Source: Prodigiosinella aquatilis (GTDB taxonomy: Bacteria > Pseudomonadota > Gammaproteobacteria > Enterobacterales > Enterobacteriaceae). From it: a stretch of 64,000 bases of DNA. The stretch covers positions 4,836,001 through 4,900,000 of the forward strand of contig CP128857.1 in NCBI GenBank assembly GCA_030388725.1, in the 5' to 3' direction. Positions within the stretch are counted from its first letter, which is position 1. Every line of letters starts with the position of its first letter. Shown in pieces: positions 1 to 8,526 of this stretch. Position numbers and translations under genes: made by a program. Below the pieces are notes generated by a model, which did no database searches, was not told where the DNA came from, and worked only from the letters and a program-made list of their open reading frames with translations.

Positions 1-1
1 T

Positions 2-766
2 TTAGGGACAGCGGTAGCGCCCGGCGTACTCCTGGCGATGGCATCATTCACCGGTATCGAAAGTGCATTTATTACTGCCGGTTTACTGAGTCTGGCGACT
101 ATTCCCTTGTTGCTAACCGAGCATGAGACACCGGTGCGTACTGTCGCTAAACGAGTTGAAACCAAGTCATCCCGCATCAGGGTGTTTACTTTACCCATCA
201 TGACACTGCTGCTGCTGTTCATGCTGCTTAATTTGAGCACCAACTCCATTCAGAACTTCTCAGTAACGGCGCTTGTCACTGGCTATGGTTTGCCATTATC
301 CAAGGCGAATATAGCATTGACCGCGTTCCTGTTTGCCAGCGCTTTTGGCGTACTGGCCGGTGGCTCACTAGCGGATAAAACGCAACACCACGGTCTGGTG
401 GCAACCGGCGCTCTGGCAATTACCGCCTGTCTGGTGGCGATTGTGGCAACCTATTCGCTGCCAGCTACCGTATTGATTCCACTACTGGGTGTCGCCGGAT
501 TTTTGTCCGGGATAATTGCCCCTTCGCGAGATATGCTGGTACGCGCGGCTGCACCAGCTGGCGCGGAAGGCAGAGTCTTCGGGATTGTCACTACGGGATT
601 TAATATCGGGGGGGCGGGTGGCCCGGTAGTCTTTGGCTGGTTGCTGGATCAGGGACATCCGCATGCGATTTTCTGGTCAGCGGTAATTTTTATGATCATC
701 ACCGCCATCATGACGCTGATGCAGGAGCTGCACAGTGCTAAACAGCGGTCGCTGGCCGCGTTATGA
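2..766 (+). CDS. MFS transporter, 3' part (cut by window edge)
   Basis: The reading frame is open to the left edge, so only the C-terminal part (about 254 residues) is visible. It contains a run of strongly hydrophobic segments separated by short charged loops, ending in an amphipathic tail rich in Gln/Lys, as in the second half of a 12-helix major facilitator superfamily transporter. The loop with SLADKT after a helix resembles the MFS cytoplasmic loop motif (G-x-L-a-D-r). It is an inner-membrane secondary transporter; the substrate cannot be inferred. It is convergent with gyrB, and a perfect hairpin lies between the two genes. Confidence 0.8.
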   Translation, partial: LGTAVAPGVLLAMASFTGIESAFITAGLLSLATIPLLLTEHETPVRTVAKRVETKSSRIRVFTLPIMTLLLLFMLLNLSTNSIQNFSVTALVTGYGLPLSKANIALTAFLFASAFGVLAGGSLADKTQHHGLVATGALAITACLVAIVATYSLPATVLIPLLGVAGFLSGIIAPSRDMLVRAAAPAGAEGRVFGIVTTGFNIGGAGGPVVFGWLLDQGHPHAIFWSAVIFMIITAIMTLMQELHSAKQRSLAAL

Positions 767-826
767 GCAAAAATAAAGGACACCTGCGTAAGCCGGTGCC
801 CAGAGTAAAATAGGGTAATGGTATGC

Positions 827-857
827 ATATTAATTCCCTCTGACGGGGAATTAATAT
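827..857. terminator. Perfect hairpin between convergent MFS gene and gyrB
   Basis: A 12-bp perfect inverted repeat (arms 827-838 and 846-857, 7-nt loop) starts 11 bp beyond the gyrB stop codon. No long T-run follows on either side, so it may be a weak bidirectional terminator or an mRNA 3'-end stabiliser. The position between two convergent genes supports transcript-end function. Confidence 0.5.
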
Positions 858-868
858 GGAAAGCAATA

Positions 869-3280
869 TCAGATATCAATATTTGCCGCTTTCAGGGCAT
901 TCTCTTCGATAAAGGCCCGACGCGGTTCTACAGCATCACCCATCAGCGTAGTAAACAGTTCATCAGCGGCAATAGCGTCTTTCACCGTAACGCGTAGCAT
1001 GCGGCGACTGGTCGGGTCCATGGTGGTTTCCCACAACTGATCCGGGTTCATCTCGCCCAGCCCTTTATAACGCTGAATAGCCAAACCACGGCGAGACTCT
1101 TTCACCAGCCACTCCAGCGCCAGCTCAAAACTGATGGCAGGCTGACGGCGTTCACCGCGTTCTATATAAGCATCTTCTTCAATCAGGCCGCGTAATTTTT
1201 CACCTAACTGATTGATTTTACGGTACTCATTACCATGAATAAACGCAAAATCCAGCGCATAATCAGTATCCATGCCATGCGTTCGCACCCGCAGCACCGG
1301 CTCATGCCGTTCCTGAGAATCACGAATCACCACACTGTACGCACTGCCGTGCTGCTCGTTTTCATTCAGATGGCTAACCAGCGCGGCCATCCACTGCTGC
1401 ACCTGTTCACGATCATCCAGCATCTCTTCTTTCAGTTGCGGCTGATAAATCAAAGCATTCAGTAGTGCCCGTGGATAACGACGCTCCATGCGACCAATCA
1501 GTTTCTGTACGCTATAATGTTCGGTCACCAGTTTTTCCAGCGGCTCACCCGCCAACGCTGGCGCATGGGCGTTAGCGTGCAGGGTGGCACCATCCAGCGC
1601 CAAAGCGATCTGGTACTGGTCCATCGCCTCATCATCTTTGATGTATTGTTCCTGCTTGCCTTTTTTTACTTTATACAACGGCGGCTGTGCGATAAACACA
1701 TGCCCACGTTCAACAATTTCCGGCATCTGACGATAGAAGAACGTCAACAGCAGTGTACGAATGTGAGAACCATCCACATCCGCATCGGTCATGATGATGA
1801 TGCTGTGATAACGCAGTTTGTCCGGGTTGTACTCATCACGGCCGATACCACAGCCCAGTGCGGTAATCAGCGTTGCAACTTCTTGCGAAGACAGCATCTT
1901 GTCAAAGCGGGCCTTTTCGACGTTCAGGATTTTCCCTTTCAGTGGCAAAATGGCCTGATTCTTACGGTTACGGCCCTGCTTGGCTGAGCCTCCCGCCGAG
2001 TCCCCTTCCACCAGGTAAAGTTCAGACAACGCCGGGTCGCGTTCCTGACAGTCTGCCAACTTACCCGGCAAACCAGCCAAATCCAGCGCCCCTTTACGAC
2101 GGGTCATATCACGCGCTTTACGTGCGGCTTCACGAGCACGGGCGGCATCAATAATTTTGCCTACCACGATTTTGGCATCCGACGGATTTTCCATCAGATA
2201 GTCCACCAGCTTCTCATTCACCAACGATTCAACGGCGGTTTTGACTTCTGATGAAACCAGCTTGTCTTTGGTCTGGGAAGAAAATTTAGGATCGGGAACC
2301 TTGACCGAGACAACAGCAATCAGACCTTCGCGGGCATCATCGCCAGTGGCGCTGATTTTGGCCTTTTTGCTATAACCTTCTTTATCCATATAAGTGTTGA
2401 GAGTACGCGTCATTGCGGCACGGAAACCGGCCAGATGCGTACCACCGTCACGCTGTGGAATATTATTGGTAAAACAGTAAATATTCTCCTGGAAGCCATC
2501 GTTCCACTGCAACGCGACTTCAACACCGATTCCATCTTTCATCGTAGAGAAGTAGAACACGGTTGGATGAATCGGTGTCTTGTTACGGTTGAGGTAATCC
2601 ACAAACGCTTTGATACCGCCTTCGTAATGGAAATGCTCGGACTTGCCTTCTTCACGCTCATCAAACAAACGGATGGAAACACCGGAGTTCAGGAATGACA
2701 ACTCACGCAGACGCTTGGCAAGAATATCGAACTGGAATTCAATCTGATTGGTAAACGTTTCATAGCTTGGCCAGAAACGCAGAGCCGTACCGGTTTTCTC
2801 CGTATCGCCCACCACTTTTAGCGGCGCTTGCGCCACGCCATGACGATACGTTTGCTCATGAACTTTACCTTCGCGGCAAATTACCAGTTCCAGCTTTTCC
2901 GACAAGGCATTGACGACAGAAACCCCTACACCGTGCAGACCGCCGGATACTTTGTAAGAGTTATCATCAAATTTTCCGCCAGCATGTAACACCGTCATGA
3001 TGACTTCAACAGCAGACACGCCTTCTTCTTTATGAATACCGGTAGGAATACCGCGGCCATCATCCTGCACCGACACCGAATTGTCGGTATGAATCGTCAC
3101 AACAATATCTTTACAGTAGCCAGCGAGTGCTTCGTCGATAGCGTTGTCCACCACCTCGAATACCATGTGATGTAGACCGGTACCATCATCTGTATCACCG
3201 ATATACATACCCGGGCGTTTACGTACCGCATCCAGCCCTTTTAATACCTTGATACTTGAGGAGTCATAAGAATTCGACAT
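869..3280 (-). CDS. gyrB: DNA gyrase subunit B
   Basis: ATPase subunit of the type II topoisomerase that introduces negative supercoils with GyrA. The 803-residue product is almost colinear with E. coli GyrB (804 aa). Visible features in order: GHKL ATPase domain with the Asn-containing VVDNAIDEAL motif, DDGRGIP and GGLHGVGVSVVNALS; transducer domain; TOPRIM region with the EGDSAGG motif and the metal-binding DADVDGSH; and the enterobacterial insertion before the C-terminal IQRYKGLGEMNP stretch. The ATG at 3280 gives the conserved MSNSYDSS start; a TTG codon just before it is disregarded. It is the last gene of the dnaA-dnaN-recF-gyrB cluster, 18 bp after recF. Confidence 0.98.
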   Translation of the reverse strand: MSNSYDSSSIKVLKGLDAVRKRPGMYIGDTDDGTGLHHMVFEVVDNAIDEALAGYCKDIVVTIHTDNSVSVQDDGRGIPTGIHKEEGVSAVEVIMTVLHAGGKFDDNSYKVSGGLHGVGVSVVNALSEKLELVICREGKVHEQTYRHGVAQAPLKVVGDTEKTGTALRFWPSYETFTNQIEFQFDILAKRLRELSFLNSGVSIRLFDEREEGKSEHFHYEGGIKAFVDYLNRNKTPIHPTVFYFSTMKDGIGVEVALQWNDGFQENIYCFTNNIPQRDGGTHLAGFRAAMTRTLNTYMDKEGYSKKAKISATGDDAREGLIAVVSVKVPDPKFSSQTKDKLVSSEVKTAVESLVNEKLVDYLMENPSDAKIVVGKIIDAARAREAARKARDMTRRKGALDLAGLPGKLADCQERDPALSELYLVEGDSAGGSAKQGRNRKNQAILPLKGKILNVEKARFDKMLSSQEVATLITALGCGIGRDEYNPDKLRYHSIIIMTDADVDGSHIRTLLLTFFYRQMPEIVERGHVFIAQPPLYKVKKGKQEQYIKDDEAMDQYQIALALDGATLHANAHAPALAGEPLEKLVTEHYSVQKLIGRMERRYPRALLNALIYQPQLKEEMLDDREQVQQWMAALVSHLNENEQHGSAYSVVIRDSQERHEPVLRVRTHGMDTDYALDFAFIHGNEYRKINQLGEKLRGLIEEDAYIERGERRQPAISFELALEWLVKESRRGLAIQRYKGLGEMNPDQLWETTMDPTSRRMLRVTVKDAIAADELFTTLMGDAVEPRRAFIEENALKAANIDI

Positions 3281-3298
3281 CAACGTTTCTCGCTCATA

Positions 3299-4384
3299 TT
3301 AGTCCTGTGATTGAACAGTTATTTTACCCTGTTCCACGCGGAACATCTTGCCCTTTTCACCAACCATGTCGCCGATCTGCTCAGCACTAACCGCGCTGAC
3401 AAATACCTGCGCCTGGGTGGCTTTCAACCGTTCAGCCAACAAACGGCGGCGGGTACTATCCAATTCAGAAGCAAAATCATCAATCAGATACAGGCACTTC
3501 AGCCCGTTCTGCCGGGTGAGGAATTCACCCTGTGCCAGTCTCAAGGCACACATCAGCAATTTAAGCTGGCCACGCGACAGCATATCCTCTACTGCAACAC
3601 CATCAGCGCGAATACGGAAATCCGCTTTATGTGGCCCCAACGCGGTATAACCTAACTGCCGATCACGCTCAAACTGCCGTTCCAGCAGCTCGGCATAATC
3701 GCTTTCTTTATCCCAGCCACGCAGGAACGAAAAGGTCAGGGGAAATTCGGGTAAAAACTGGCCACAAGTGGCAGTGATATCTTCTACGATGGCCGTGCTG
3801 TACTCGGCCCGCCACTGGCTAAGACGTGCCGTTAACGGCACAAGCTCCTGATCCCACGCTTTTAATTGTCCATAATGACTCACCTGACGCAACGCAGCAT
3901 TACGTTGACGTAACAACCGCTTCACGTTGCTCCAGACCGTGAGAAAAGCCGGTTCATTATGAAAACAACCCCAGTCCAGAAAGGCCCGGCGAAATTTAGG
4001 CCCGCCGTTCAGTAGCGTAAATCCTTCCGGCGTAATCAACTGAATAGGCAGCAACTGCGCCAGTTCTGCCACCTTGTGGCCGTCACTGCCATCAATGCGG
4101 ACGGTACTGTCCCCCAGACGGTTCTTGCTCAACCCAACCGAGCGCTCAAACGCCCCACTCTCGACACGGCCATGCAGTACAAATTCCGGCTGATCATGAC
4201 GGATCACCCGGGCGGCCTGAATACTGCGAAACGCCCGGCCATGACCCAGTGTATAAATCGCTTCCAGCACACTGGTTTTTCCACTGCCATTGGCCCCGAC
4301 CAAAAAATTGAAACCGGGAACCAACGCCAGATCGGCAGATTCAATATTGCGAAAGTCGCGGATAAGAAGACGGGTCAAAGCCAT
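3299..4384 (-). CDS. recF: DNA replication and repair protein RecF
   Basis: SMC-like ATPase that binds gapped DNA and helps RecOR load RecA. The 361-residue product (E. coli RecF 357 aa) starts with MALTRLLIRDFRN, has Walker A GANGSGKT at residues 30-37, a signature-like LSRGQLKLL region and the Walker B stretch LYLIDDFASELD near residue 300. The start at 4384 is chosen because the family always begins with this M-x-L-x-x-L pattern; the 14 upstream in-frame codons are not conserved. It lies between dnaN and gyrB in the usual order. Confidence 0.97.
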   Translation of the reverse strand: MALTRLLIRDFRNIESADLALVPGFNFLVGANGSGKTSVLEAIYTLGHGRAFRSIQAARVIRHDQPEFVLHGRVESGAFERSVGLSKNRLGDSTVRIDGSDGHKVAELAQLLPIQLITPEGFTLLNGGPKFRRAFLDWGCFHNEPAFLTVWSNVKRLLRQRNAALRQVSHYGQLKAWDQELVPLTARLSQWRAEYSTAIVEDITATCGQFLPEFPLTFSFLRGWDKESDYAELLERQFERDRQLGYTALGPHKADFRIRADGVAVEDMLSRGQLKLLMCALRLAQGEFLTRQNGLKCLYLIDDFASELDSTRRRLLAERLKATQAQVFVSAVSAEQIGDMVGEKGKMFRVEQGKITVQSQD

Positions 4385-4441
4385 TTCACTACCATTTAGC
4401 CGATTTGCCGAACACAGATCACCCACGTTTCAGAAACAACA

Positions 4442-4468
4442 CGCCGCACCTGATAATTCAGTGCGGCG
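4442..4468 (-). other. Hairpin in dnaN-recF spacer
   Basis: An 8-bp perfect GC-rich stem (4442-4449 with 4461-4468, 11-nt loop) lies in the 133-bp gap between dnaN and recF, the only sizeable gap inside the cluster. There is no T-run, so partial termination, RNA processing or stability control is possible; recF expression is known to be much lower than dnaN in E. coli. Confidence 0.4.
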
Positions 4469-4517
4469 CACGCTAAAACAGCAGCGGTACAATTTCCCCA
4501 TTGACCAGCACATGCCA

Positions 4518-5618
4518 CTACAGACGCATCGGCATCACCACATAGGCCGCCGCCTGACTGGCGCTATCTTCGATTTGTACGCTGGAAACAGAATCCGTCA
4601 GCAACAGACGAACCCCTTCACATTTCAGTGCGTTAAGCACATCCAGTACATAACTGACATTAAAGCCAATTTCCATTTCCGCGCCGTCATACTGCACGTC
4701 CAGGATCTCTTCGGCTTCTTCCTGCTCAGGGTTATTGGCCGTGATTTTCAACTGGTTATGATTCAGGTACAGACGCACACCGCGAAACTTCTCATTAGAG
4801 AGAATAGCCGCTCGGGAGAAAGCCTGCTTGAGCAAATCGCAACTGGCGTCCAGCGTTTTGTCAGGATTCTTCGGCAATACGCGGCGATAATCAGGGAAAC
4901 GACCATCCACCAGTTTGGAGGTGAAAATAAAATCCCCCACATGGGCACGAATATTATTAGTACCAATCTGCAACTGTAACGGCGTATCCCCGCCATCCAG
5001 CAAACGCACCAACTCCATCACGCCTTTACGCGGCACGATCACCGAATGTGATGGCAAAGATTGCCCTACTGGCATGGCACACACCGCCAGACGGTGTCCA
5101 TCCGTCGCGACAGTACGCAATTCTTCGCCTTCGGTTTCAAACAACATACCGTTGAGGTAATAGCGCACGTCCTGATGTGCCATTGAAAACTGGGTGGACT
5201 CAATCAGCCGCTTGAGCGTGGCCTGCGGCAGAGAAAATTCCACATCACTCTGCCAGTCGTCCAGATTGGGAAAATCCGTCGCCGGTAAAGTAGATAATGA
5301 AAAACGGCTACGACCAGAACGCACCAGCATCCGATCACCTTCCAGTGCGATGGCAATCTCGGCACCTTCTGGCAGACCCCGGCAGATATCAAACAGCTTG
5401 CGCGCCGGCACAGTGGTTGCACCCGGTTCATGCGGCTGGGCCAACGCAACACGCGCCACCATCTCCATTTCAAGATCAGTGCCGGTTAATGACAGCATTC
5501 CTTCACTCACCTGCAACAGCAGATTACCCAGGATCGGCAACGTCGGCCGACCCCCGAGGGGGCTGCTGACCTGTTGCAATGGTTTTAACAGATGCTCACG
5601 TTCAACGATAAATTTCAT
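4518..5618 (-). CDS. dnaN: DNA polymerase III beta sliding clamp
   Basis: Ring-forming processivity clamp that tethers polymerase III to DNA. The 366-residue length equals that of E. coli DnaN, and the sequence runs through the three repeated clamp domains from MKFIVEREHLLKPLQQV to the C-terminal VVMPMRL, whose hydrophobic tail forms part of the clamp-binding pocket. It begins 4 bp after the dnaA stop codon, indicating co-transcription and probably translational coupling. Confidence 0.98.
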   Translation of the reverse strand: MKFIVEREHLLKPLQQVSSPLGGRPTLPILGNLLLQVSEGMLSLTGTDLEMEMVARVALAQPHEPGATTVPARKLFDICRGLPEGAEIAIALEGDRMLVRSGRSRFSLSTLPATDFPNLDDWQSDVEFSLPQATLKRLIESTQFSMAHQDVRYYLNGMLFETEGEELRTVATDGHRLAVCAMPVGQSLPSHSVIVPRKGVMELVRLLDGGDTPLQLQIGTNNIRAHVGDFIFTSKLVDGRFPDYRRVLPKNPDKTLDASCDLLKQAFSRAAILSNEKFRGVRLYLNHNQLKITANNPEQEEAEEILDVQYDGAEMEIGFNVSYVLDVLNALKCEGVRLLLTDSVSSVQIEDSASQAAAYVVMPMRL

Positions 5619-5622
5619 GATA

Positions 5623-7014
5623 TTATGAAGATAATGTTCTGATTAAATTGGAAAAATCTTCTTTGATGTCGTGACTTTCTTCACGTAACTGCCCAATTTT
5701 ACGGCAGGCGTGCAACACCGTGGTATGATCTCGACCACCAAATGCGTCACCGATTTCCGGCAGGCTGTGGTTGGTCAGCTCCTTGGCCAGTGCCATCGCC
5801 ATTTGACGCGGACGAGCAACTGATCGGGAGCGCCGCTTGGACAATAAGTCAGCGACTTTAATCTTATAGTATTCCGCCACCGTCTTCTGAATATTATCGA
5901 TGGTGACCAGTTTCTCCTGCAACGCCAGCAAATCACGCAGTGCTTCCCGCACAAAATCAATAGTAATGGAACGACCGGTAAAATTGGCGTTGGCAATCAC
6001 ACGATTCAGCGCCCCTTCCAACTCACGAACATTGGAACGCAGCCGCTTGGCGATAAAGAAAGCGACTTCACCCGGCAGACGGATATCATTTTCATCCGCT
6101 TTTTTCATCAGGATCGCCACCCGGGTTTCCAGTTCTGGTGGCTCGATAGCAACCGTCAACCCCCAGCCAAATCGCGATTTAAGTCGATCTTCCACTCCAT
6201 TAATCTCTTTAGGGTAGCGATCGGATGTCAAAATAATCTGCTGGTTGCCTTCCAGCAATGCATTGAAAGTATGAAAGAACTCTTCCTGCGAACGTTCTTT
6301 ATTGGCAAAAAACTGAATATCATCAATAAGCAGCGCATCAACAGAACGGTAATAGCGCTTAAACTCTTCAATCGCATTGTTCTGCAACGCTTTTACCATA
6401 TCCTGCACAAAGCGTTCAGAATGCATGTAAACCACTTTGGCATTGGGTTTACGGGTGACGATACCGTTACCCACAGCATGCAGTAGATGGGTTTTACCCA
6501 GTCCCGTTCCACCATAAAGAAACAGCGGATTATAAGCGCCACCCGGATTATCAGCCACCTGCCGCGCAGCCGCACGTGCCAGTTGGTTGGATTTACCCTC
6601 AACGAAATTATCGAAAGTATGCTTGGGATTCACATTGGAACGGTAAGTATGTTCTGTCTGTGTGCGGGGCGTGTCCCAACTCGGACGCACAGGAGAAGTG
6701 ACTCGCACTGGCGCTACTGGTGCGGCAGCGGCAATATGGTTTCCTGCCGATACAGAAACCGGTATAACAGGCTTGCTACCCACCTCAAAACGCAGCAACG
6801 GCGCATCAATGCCACAGAAATCAGTCAGTAGCCCATTAATGTTGTTTAAATATTTATCACGTACCCAATCCAGCACGAAACGGTTGGGTGCATAAAGCGC
6901 CAGAGTGTTGTCACTCAGTTCCGCCTGCAATGGGCGTATCCACATGCTGAATTCTGTGGCAGGTAACTCATCCTGCAAACGGGCAAGACACTGCTGCCAA
7001 AGCGAAAGTGACAC
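5623..7014 (-). CDS. dnaA: Chromosomal replication initiator DnaA
   Basis: AAA+ protein that binds 9-bp DnaA boxes and melts oriC. The 463-residue product has the N-terminal DnaB-interacting domain (SLSLWQQCLARLQDELPATE), a variable linker, Walker A GGTGLGKTH, Walker B LLIDDIQFF, and the C-terminal DNA-binding signature GGRDHTTVLHACRKI. The start is GTG at 7014, as in E. coli: a GGAG lies 5 nt upstream and similarity begins there; an ATG 30 bp upstream is not supported. It leads the dnaA-dnaN-recF-gyrB operon, and autoregulation by the DnaA box upstream is likely. Confidence 0.98.
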   Translation of the reverse strand: MSLSLWQQCLARLQDELPATEFSMWIRPLQAELSDNTLALYAPNRFVLDWVRDKYLNNINGLLTDFCGIDAPLLRFEVGSKPVIPVSVSAGNHIAAAAPVAPVRVTSPVRPSWDTPRTQTEHTYRSNVNPKHTFDNFVEGKSNQLARAAARQVADNPGGAYNPLFLYGGTGLGKTHLLHAVGNGIVTRKPNAKVVYMHSERFVQDMVKALQNNAIEEFKRYYRSVDALLIDDIQFFANKERSQEEFFHTFNALLEGNQQIILTSDRYPKEINGVEDRLKSRFGWGLTVAIEPPELETRVAILMKKADENDIRLPGEVAFFIAKRLRSNVRELEGALNRVIANANFTGRSITIDFVREALRDLLALQEKLVTIDNIQKTVAEYYKIKVADLLSKRRSRSVARPRQMAMALAKELTNHSLPEIGDAFGGRDHTTVLHACRKIGQLREESHDIKEDFSNLIRTLSS

Positions 7015-7238
7015 GGCGGACTCCACTCGAACAAAATTAATCAAAAAGAAAAGAAACAGAATCGTTAATTATGTAACTCATGATTTTTAGCACTAGCCCC
7101 CGCGTAAAAGAGCCAGTATGCACCGCGTTATAGATGCGGCTTACCGTGACGATCCCAACCGAGGATCGCTAGCGGGACGGCGGATCATAACCTAAACCCA
7201 GACAGAGATCTTCCCCTTCTGCACAGTTTCAGTCCTTT

Positions 7239-7247
7239 TTATCCACA
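7239..7247 (+). promoter_or_regulatory. Consensus DnaA box
   Basis: Exact TTATCCACA, the strong R1/R4-type box, 225 bp upstream of the dnaA start. A one-mismatch relative, TTATTCATA, is at 7305-7313. The probable role is autoregulation of dnaA, as known for the E. coli promoter. Confidence 0.8.
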
Positions 7248-7409
7248 GGCTATTCTTATAACAAGCTACCACGATTCATCCAGAGGATCGTGGTGCGCAA
7301 TTTGTTATTCATACCGTACACGAGTGGCGTCAGTAGAGTATAAGAATAACCGCAATCTTAGAGATCGGTAGGTGATCATGATCTCAGCGACAGGATCATC
7401 GTTCGATCC

Positions 7410-7437
7410 TTGCTCTTTATCACAGAGTCCGTATAAT
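7410..7437 (+). promoter_or_regulatory. Candidate rpmH promoter P1
   Basis: TTGCTC and TATAAT separated by 16 bp. The -10 box is perfect. It is oriented towards rpmH and overlaps the edge of the GATC cluster, 348 bp before the rpmH start. Confidence 0.6.
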
Positions 7438-7529
7438 TCCCGCCCTGCACGTTATCATCTGTTTTCTGTGTAGTCAGGCAGGAGATCCCGAAAAGCGGGA
7501 ACAATAGATGGGTAAAACGTGGATGTTAA

Positions 7530-7558
7530 TTGACTCGGGACTGTACACTTATTACAAT
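7530..7558 (+). promoter_or_regulatory. Candidate rpmH promoter P2
   Basis: TTGACT and TACAAT separated by 17 bp, a near-consensus sigma-70 promoter. The ERIC element begins about 22 bp downstream, so transcripts from P2 would carry ERIC in their leader. Confidence 0.65.
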
Positions 7559-7579
7559 CTCGCCTCTTTATTATATGCG

Positions 7580-7706
7580 ATATATTCAATAGATTTCGAG
7601 TTGCAGCCAGGCGGCAACCATGCGAATCCACAGAAGCTTACATCAGTAAGTGACTGGGTGAGCAAGAGCAGCCAACGCATCGACAACTTGAAAGATGCCG
7701 GATATA
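7580..7706 (+). repeat. ERIC element in the rpmH leader
   Basis: Enterobacterial repetitive intergenic consensus of full 127-bp length: left end with TTTCGAGTTGCAG, core with GAAGCTTACATCAGTAAGTG and ACTGGGTGAGCAAGAGCAGC, right end CAACTTGAAAGATGCCGG. The two ends are complementary, giving a long imperfect hairpin. It sits between the P2 promoter and rpmH, 78 bp before the start codon. Confidence 0.9.
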
Positions 7707-7784
7707 GAGGCGTCGGTCATTTTCACGCCGAGTAGCCAAACGCGTTTACTGTGAAGTTTTAATCAAGTTTAGGTAGAAATCGCC

Positions 7785-7925
7785 ATGAAACGCACTTTCC
7801 AACCGTCCGTACTGAAGCGTAACCGTAGCCATGGTTTTCGTGCTCGTATGGCCACCAAAAATGGTCGTCAGGTTCTGGCCCGCCGTCGTGCGAAAGGCCG
7901 TACTCGTCTGACTGTTTCTAAGTAA
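7785..7925 (+). CDS. rpmH: 50S ribosomal protein L34
   Basis: A 46-residue, very basic protein (MKRTFQPSVLKRNRSHGF ... RTRLTVSK), identical in length to E. coli L34; the whole chain matches the family. It is a structural component of the large ribosomal subunit. It is the first gene of the rpmH-rnpA-yidD-yidC cluster, with two candidate promoters and an ERIC in its leader. Confidence 0.97.
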   Translation: MKRTFQPSVLKRNRSHGFRARMATKNGRQVLARRRAKGRTRLTVSK

Positions 7926-7943
7926 TAAAAGCTAACCCACCGA

Positions 7944-8303
7944 GTGGTTAAGCTCGCTTTTCCCAGGGAGTTACGTTTGTTAACTCCCAGCCATTTCACT
8001 TTTGTCTTCCAGCAGCCACAACGGGCTGGCACGCCGCAAATCACTATCCTCGGCCGCCTGAACACGCTGGGGCATCCCCGTGTCGGTCTTACCGTCGCTA
8101 AAAAACATGTCAAACGGGCACATGAACGCAATCGGATTAAACGTCTGACGCGCGAGAGTTTTCGTTTGCATCAACACGAATTACCCGCTATGGATTTCGT
8201 GGTAATAGCGAAAAAAGGGGTGTCTGAGCTTGATAACTGTATGCTAACGGAAGCATTGGAAAAATTATGGCGTCGGCACTGTCGTTTGGCTCACGCCTGC
8301 TAA
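7944..8303 (+). CDS. rnpA: Ribonuclease P protein component
   Basis: Protein subunit of RNase P, which with the M1 RNA removes 5' leaders of tRNA precursors. The 119-residue product starts at a GTG codon (VVKLAFPRELRLLTP), as in E. coli, and contains the RNA-binding signature ERNRIKRLTRESFR. It lies 18 bp after rpmH. Its 3' end overlaps yidD by 37 bp, typical of this cluster. Confidence 0.97.
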   Translation: MVKLAFPRELRLLTPSHFTFVFQQPQRAGTPQITILGRLNTLGHPRVGLTVAKKHVKRAHERNRIKRLTRESFRLHQHELPAMDFVVIAKKGVSELDNCMLTEALEKLWRRHCRLAHAC

Positions 8304-8524
8304 TCGGGTTGATACGCGGGTATCAACTCGTTATTAGTCCGTTACTTGGACCACATTGCCGTTTCCGGCCGACGTGTTCCCACTATGGTATAGAGGCAAT
8401 ACGTCGGTTCGGCATGATAAAAGGCAGTTGGTTGACGCTGAAACGCGTATTAAAATGCCACCCTTTGAACCCTGGTGGTGATGATCCCGTACCGCCAAAA
8501 CCCGACAATAACAGAGAACATTAA
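8267..8524 (+). CDS. yidD: Membrane protein insertion efficiency factor
   Basis: An 85-residue protein with an amphipathic N-terminus and the family core ISPLLGPHCRFRPTCSHYG (three conserved Cys with VLKCHPLNPGG further on). It is thought to assist YidC/Sec in insertion of inner-membrane proteins. It begins inside rnpA in another frame and ends 2 bp before yidC; the length equals that of the E. coli protein. Confidence 0.95.
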   Translation: MASALSFGSRLLIGLIRGYQLVISPLLGPHCRFRPTCSHYGIEAIRRFGMIKGSWLTLKRVLKCHPLNPGGDDPVPPKPDNNREH

Positions 8525-8526
8525 CG

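Larger units (their letters stand above)
7151..7497. promoter_or_regulatory. GATC-dense regulatory region upstream of dnaA
   Basis: Eleven GATC (Dam) sites occur here, at 7151, 7164, 7183, 7207, 7286, 7363, 7374, 7380, 7394, 7405 and 7494 (first bases), where about one or two would be expected by chance. In E. coli the dnaA promoter carries a smaller GATC cluster bound by SeqA after replication, which silences dnaA. Here the density suggests the same sequestration (inference). The canonical DnaA box lies inside. The 769-bp dnaA-rpmH spacer holds no convincing gene. Confidence 0.7.

Noticed and set aside
7508..7735. A 75-codon frame upstream of rpmH
   Set aside because: Most of it is the ERIC element; no ribosome site or family resemblance.
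7015..7784. oriC next to dnaA
   Set aside because: Only one perfect DnaA box is found and no AT-rich 13-mer array; in enterobacteria oriC is near mnmG, which is not in this window. The GATC density alone is not enough.
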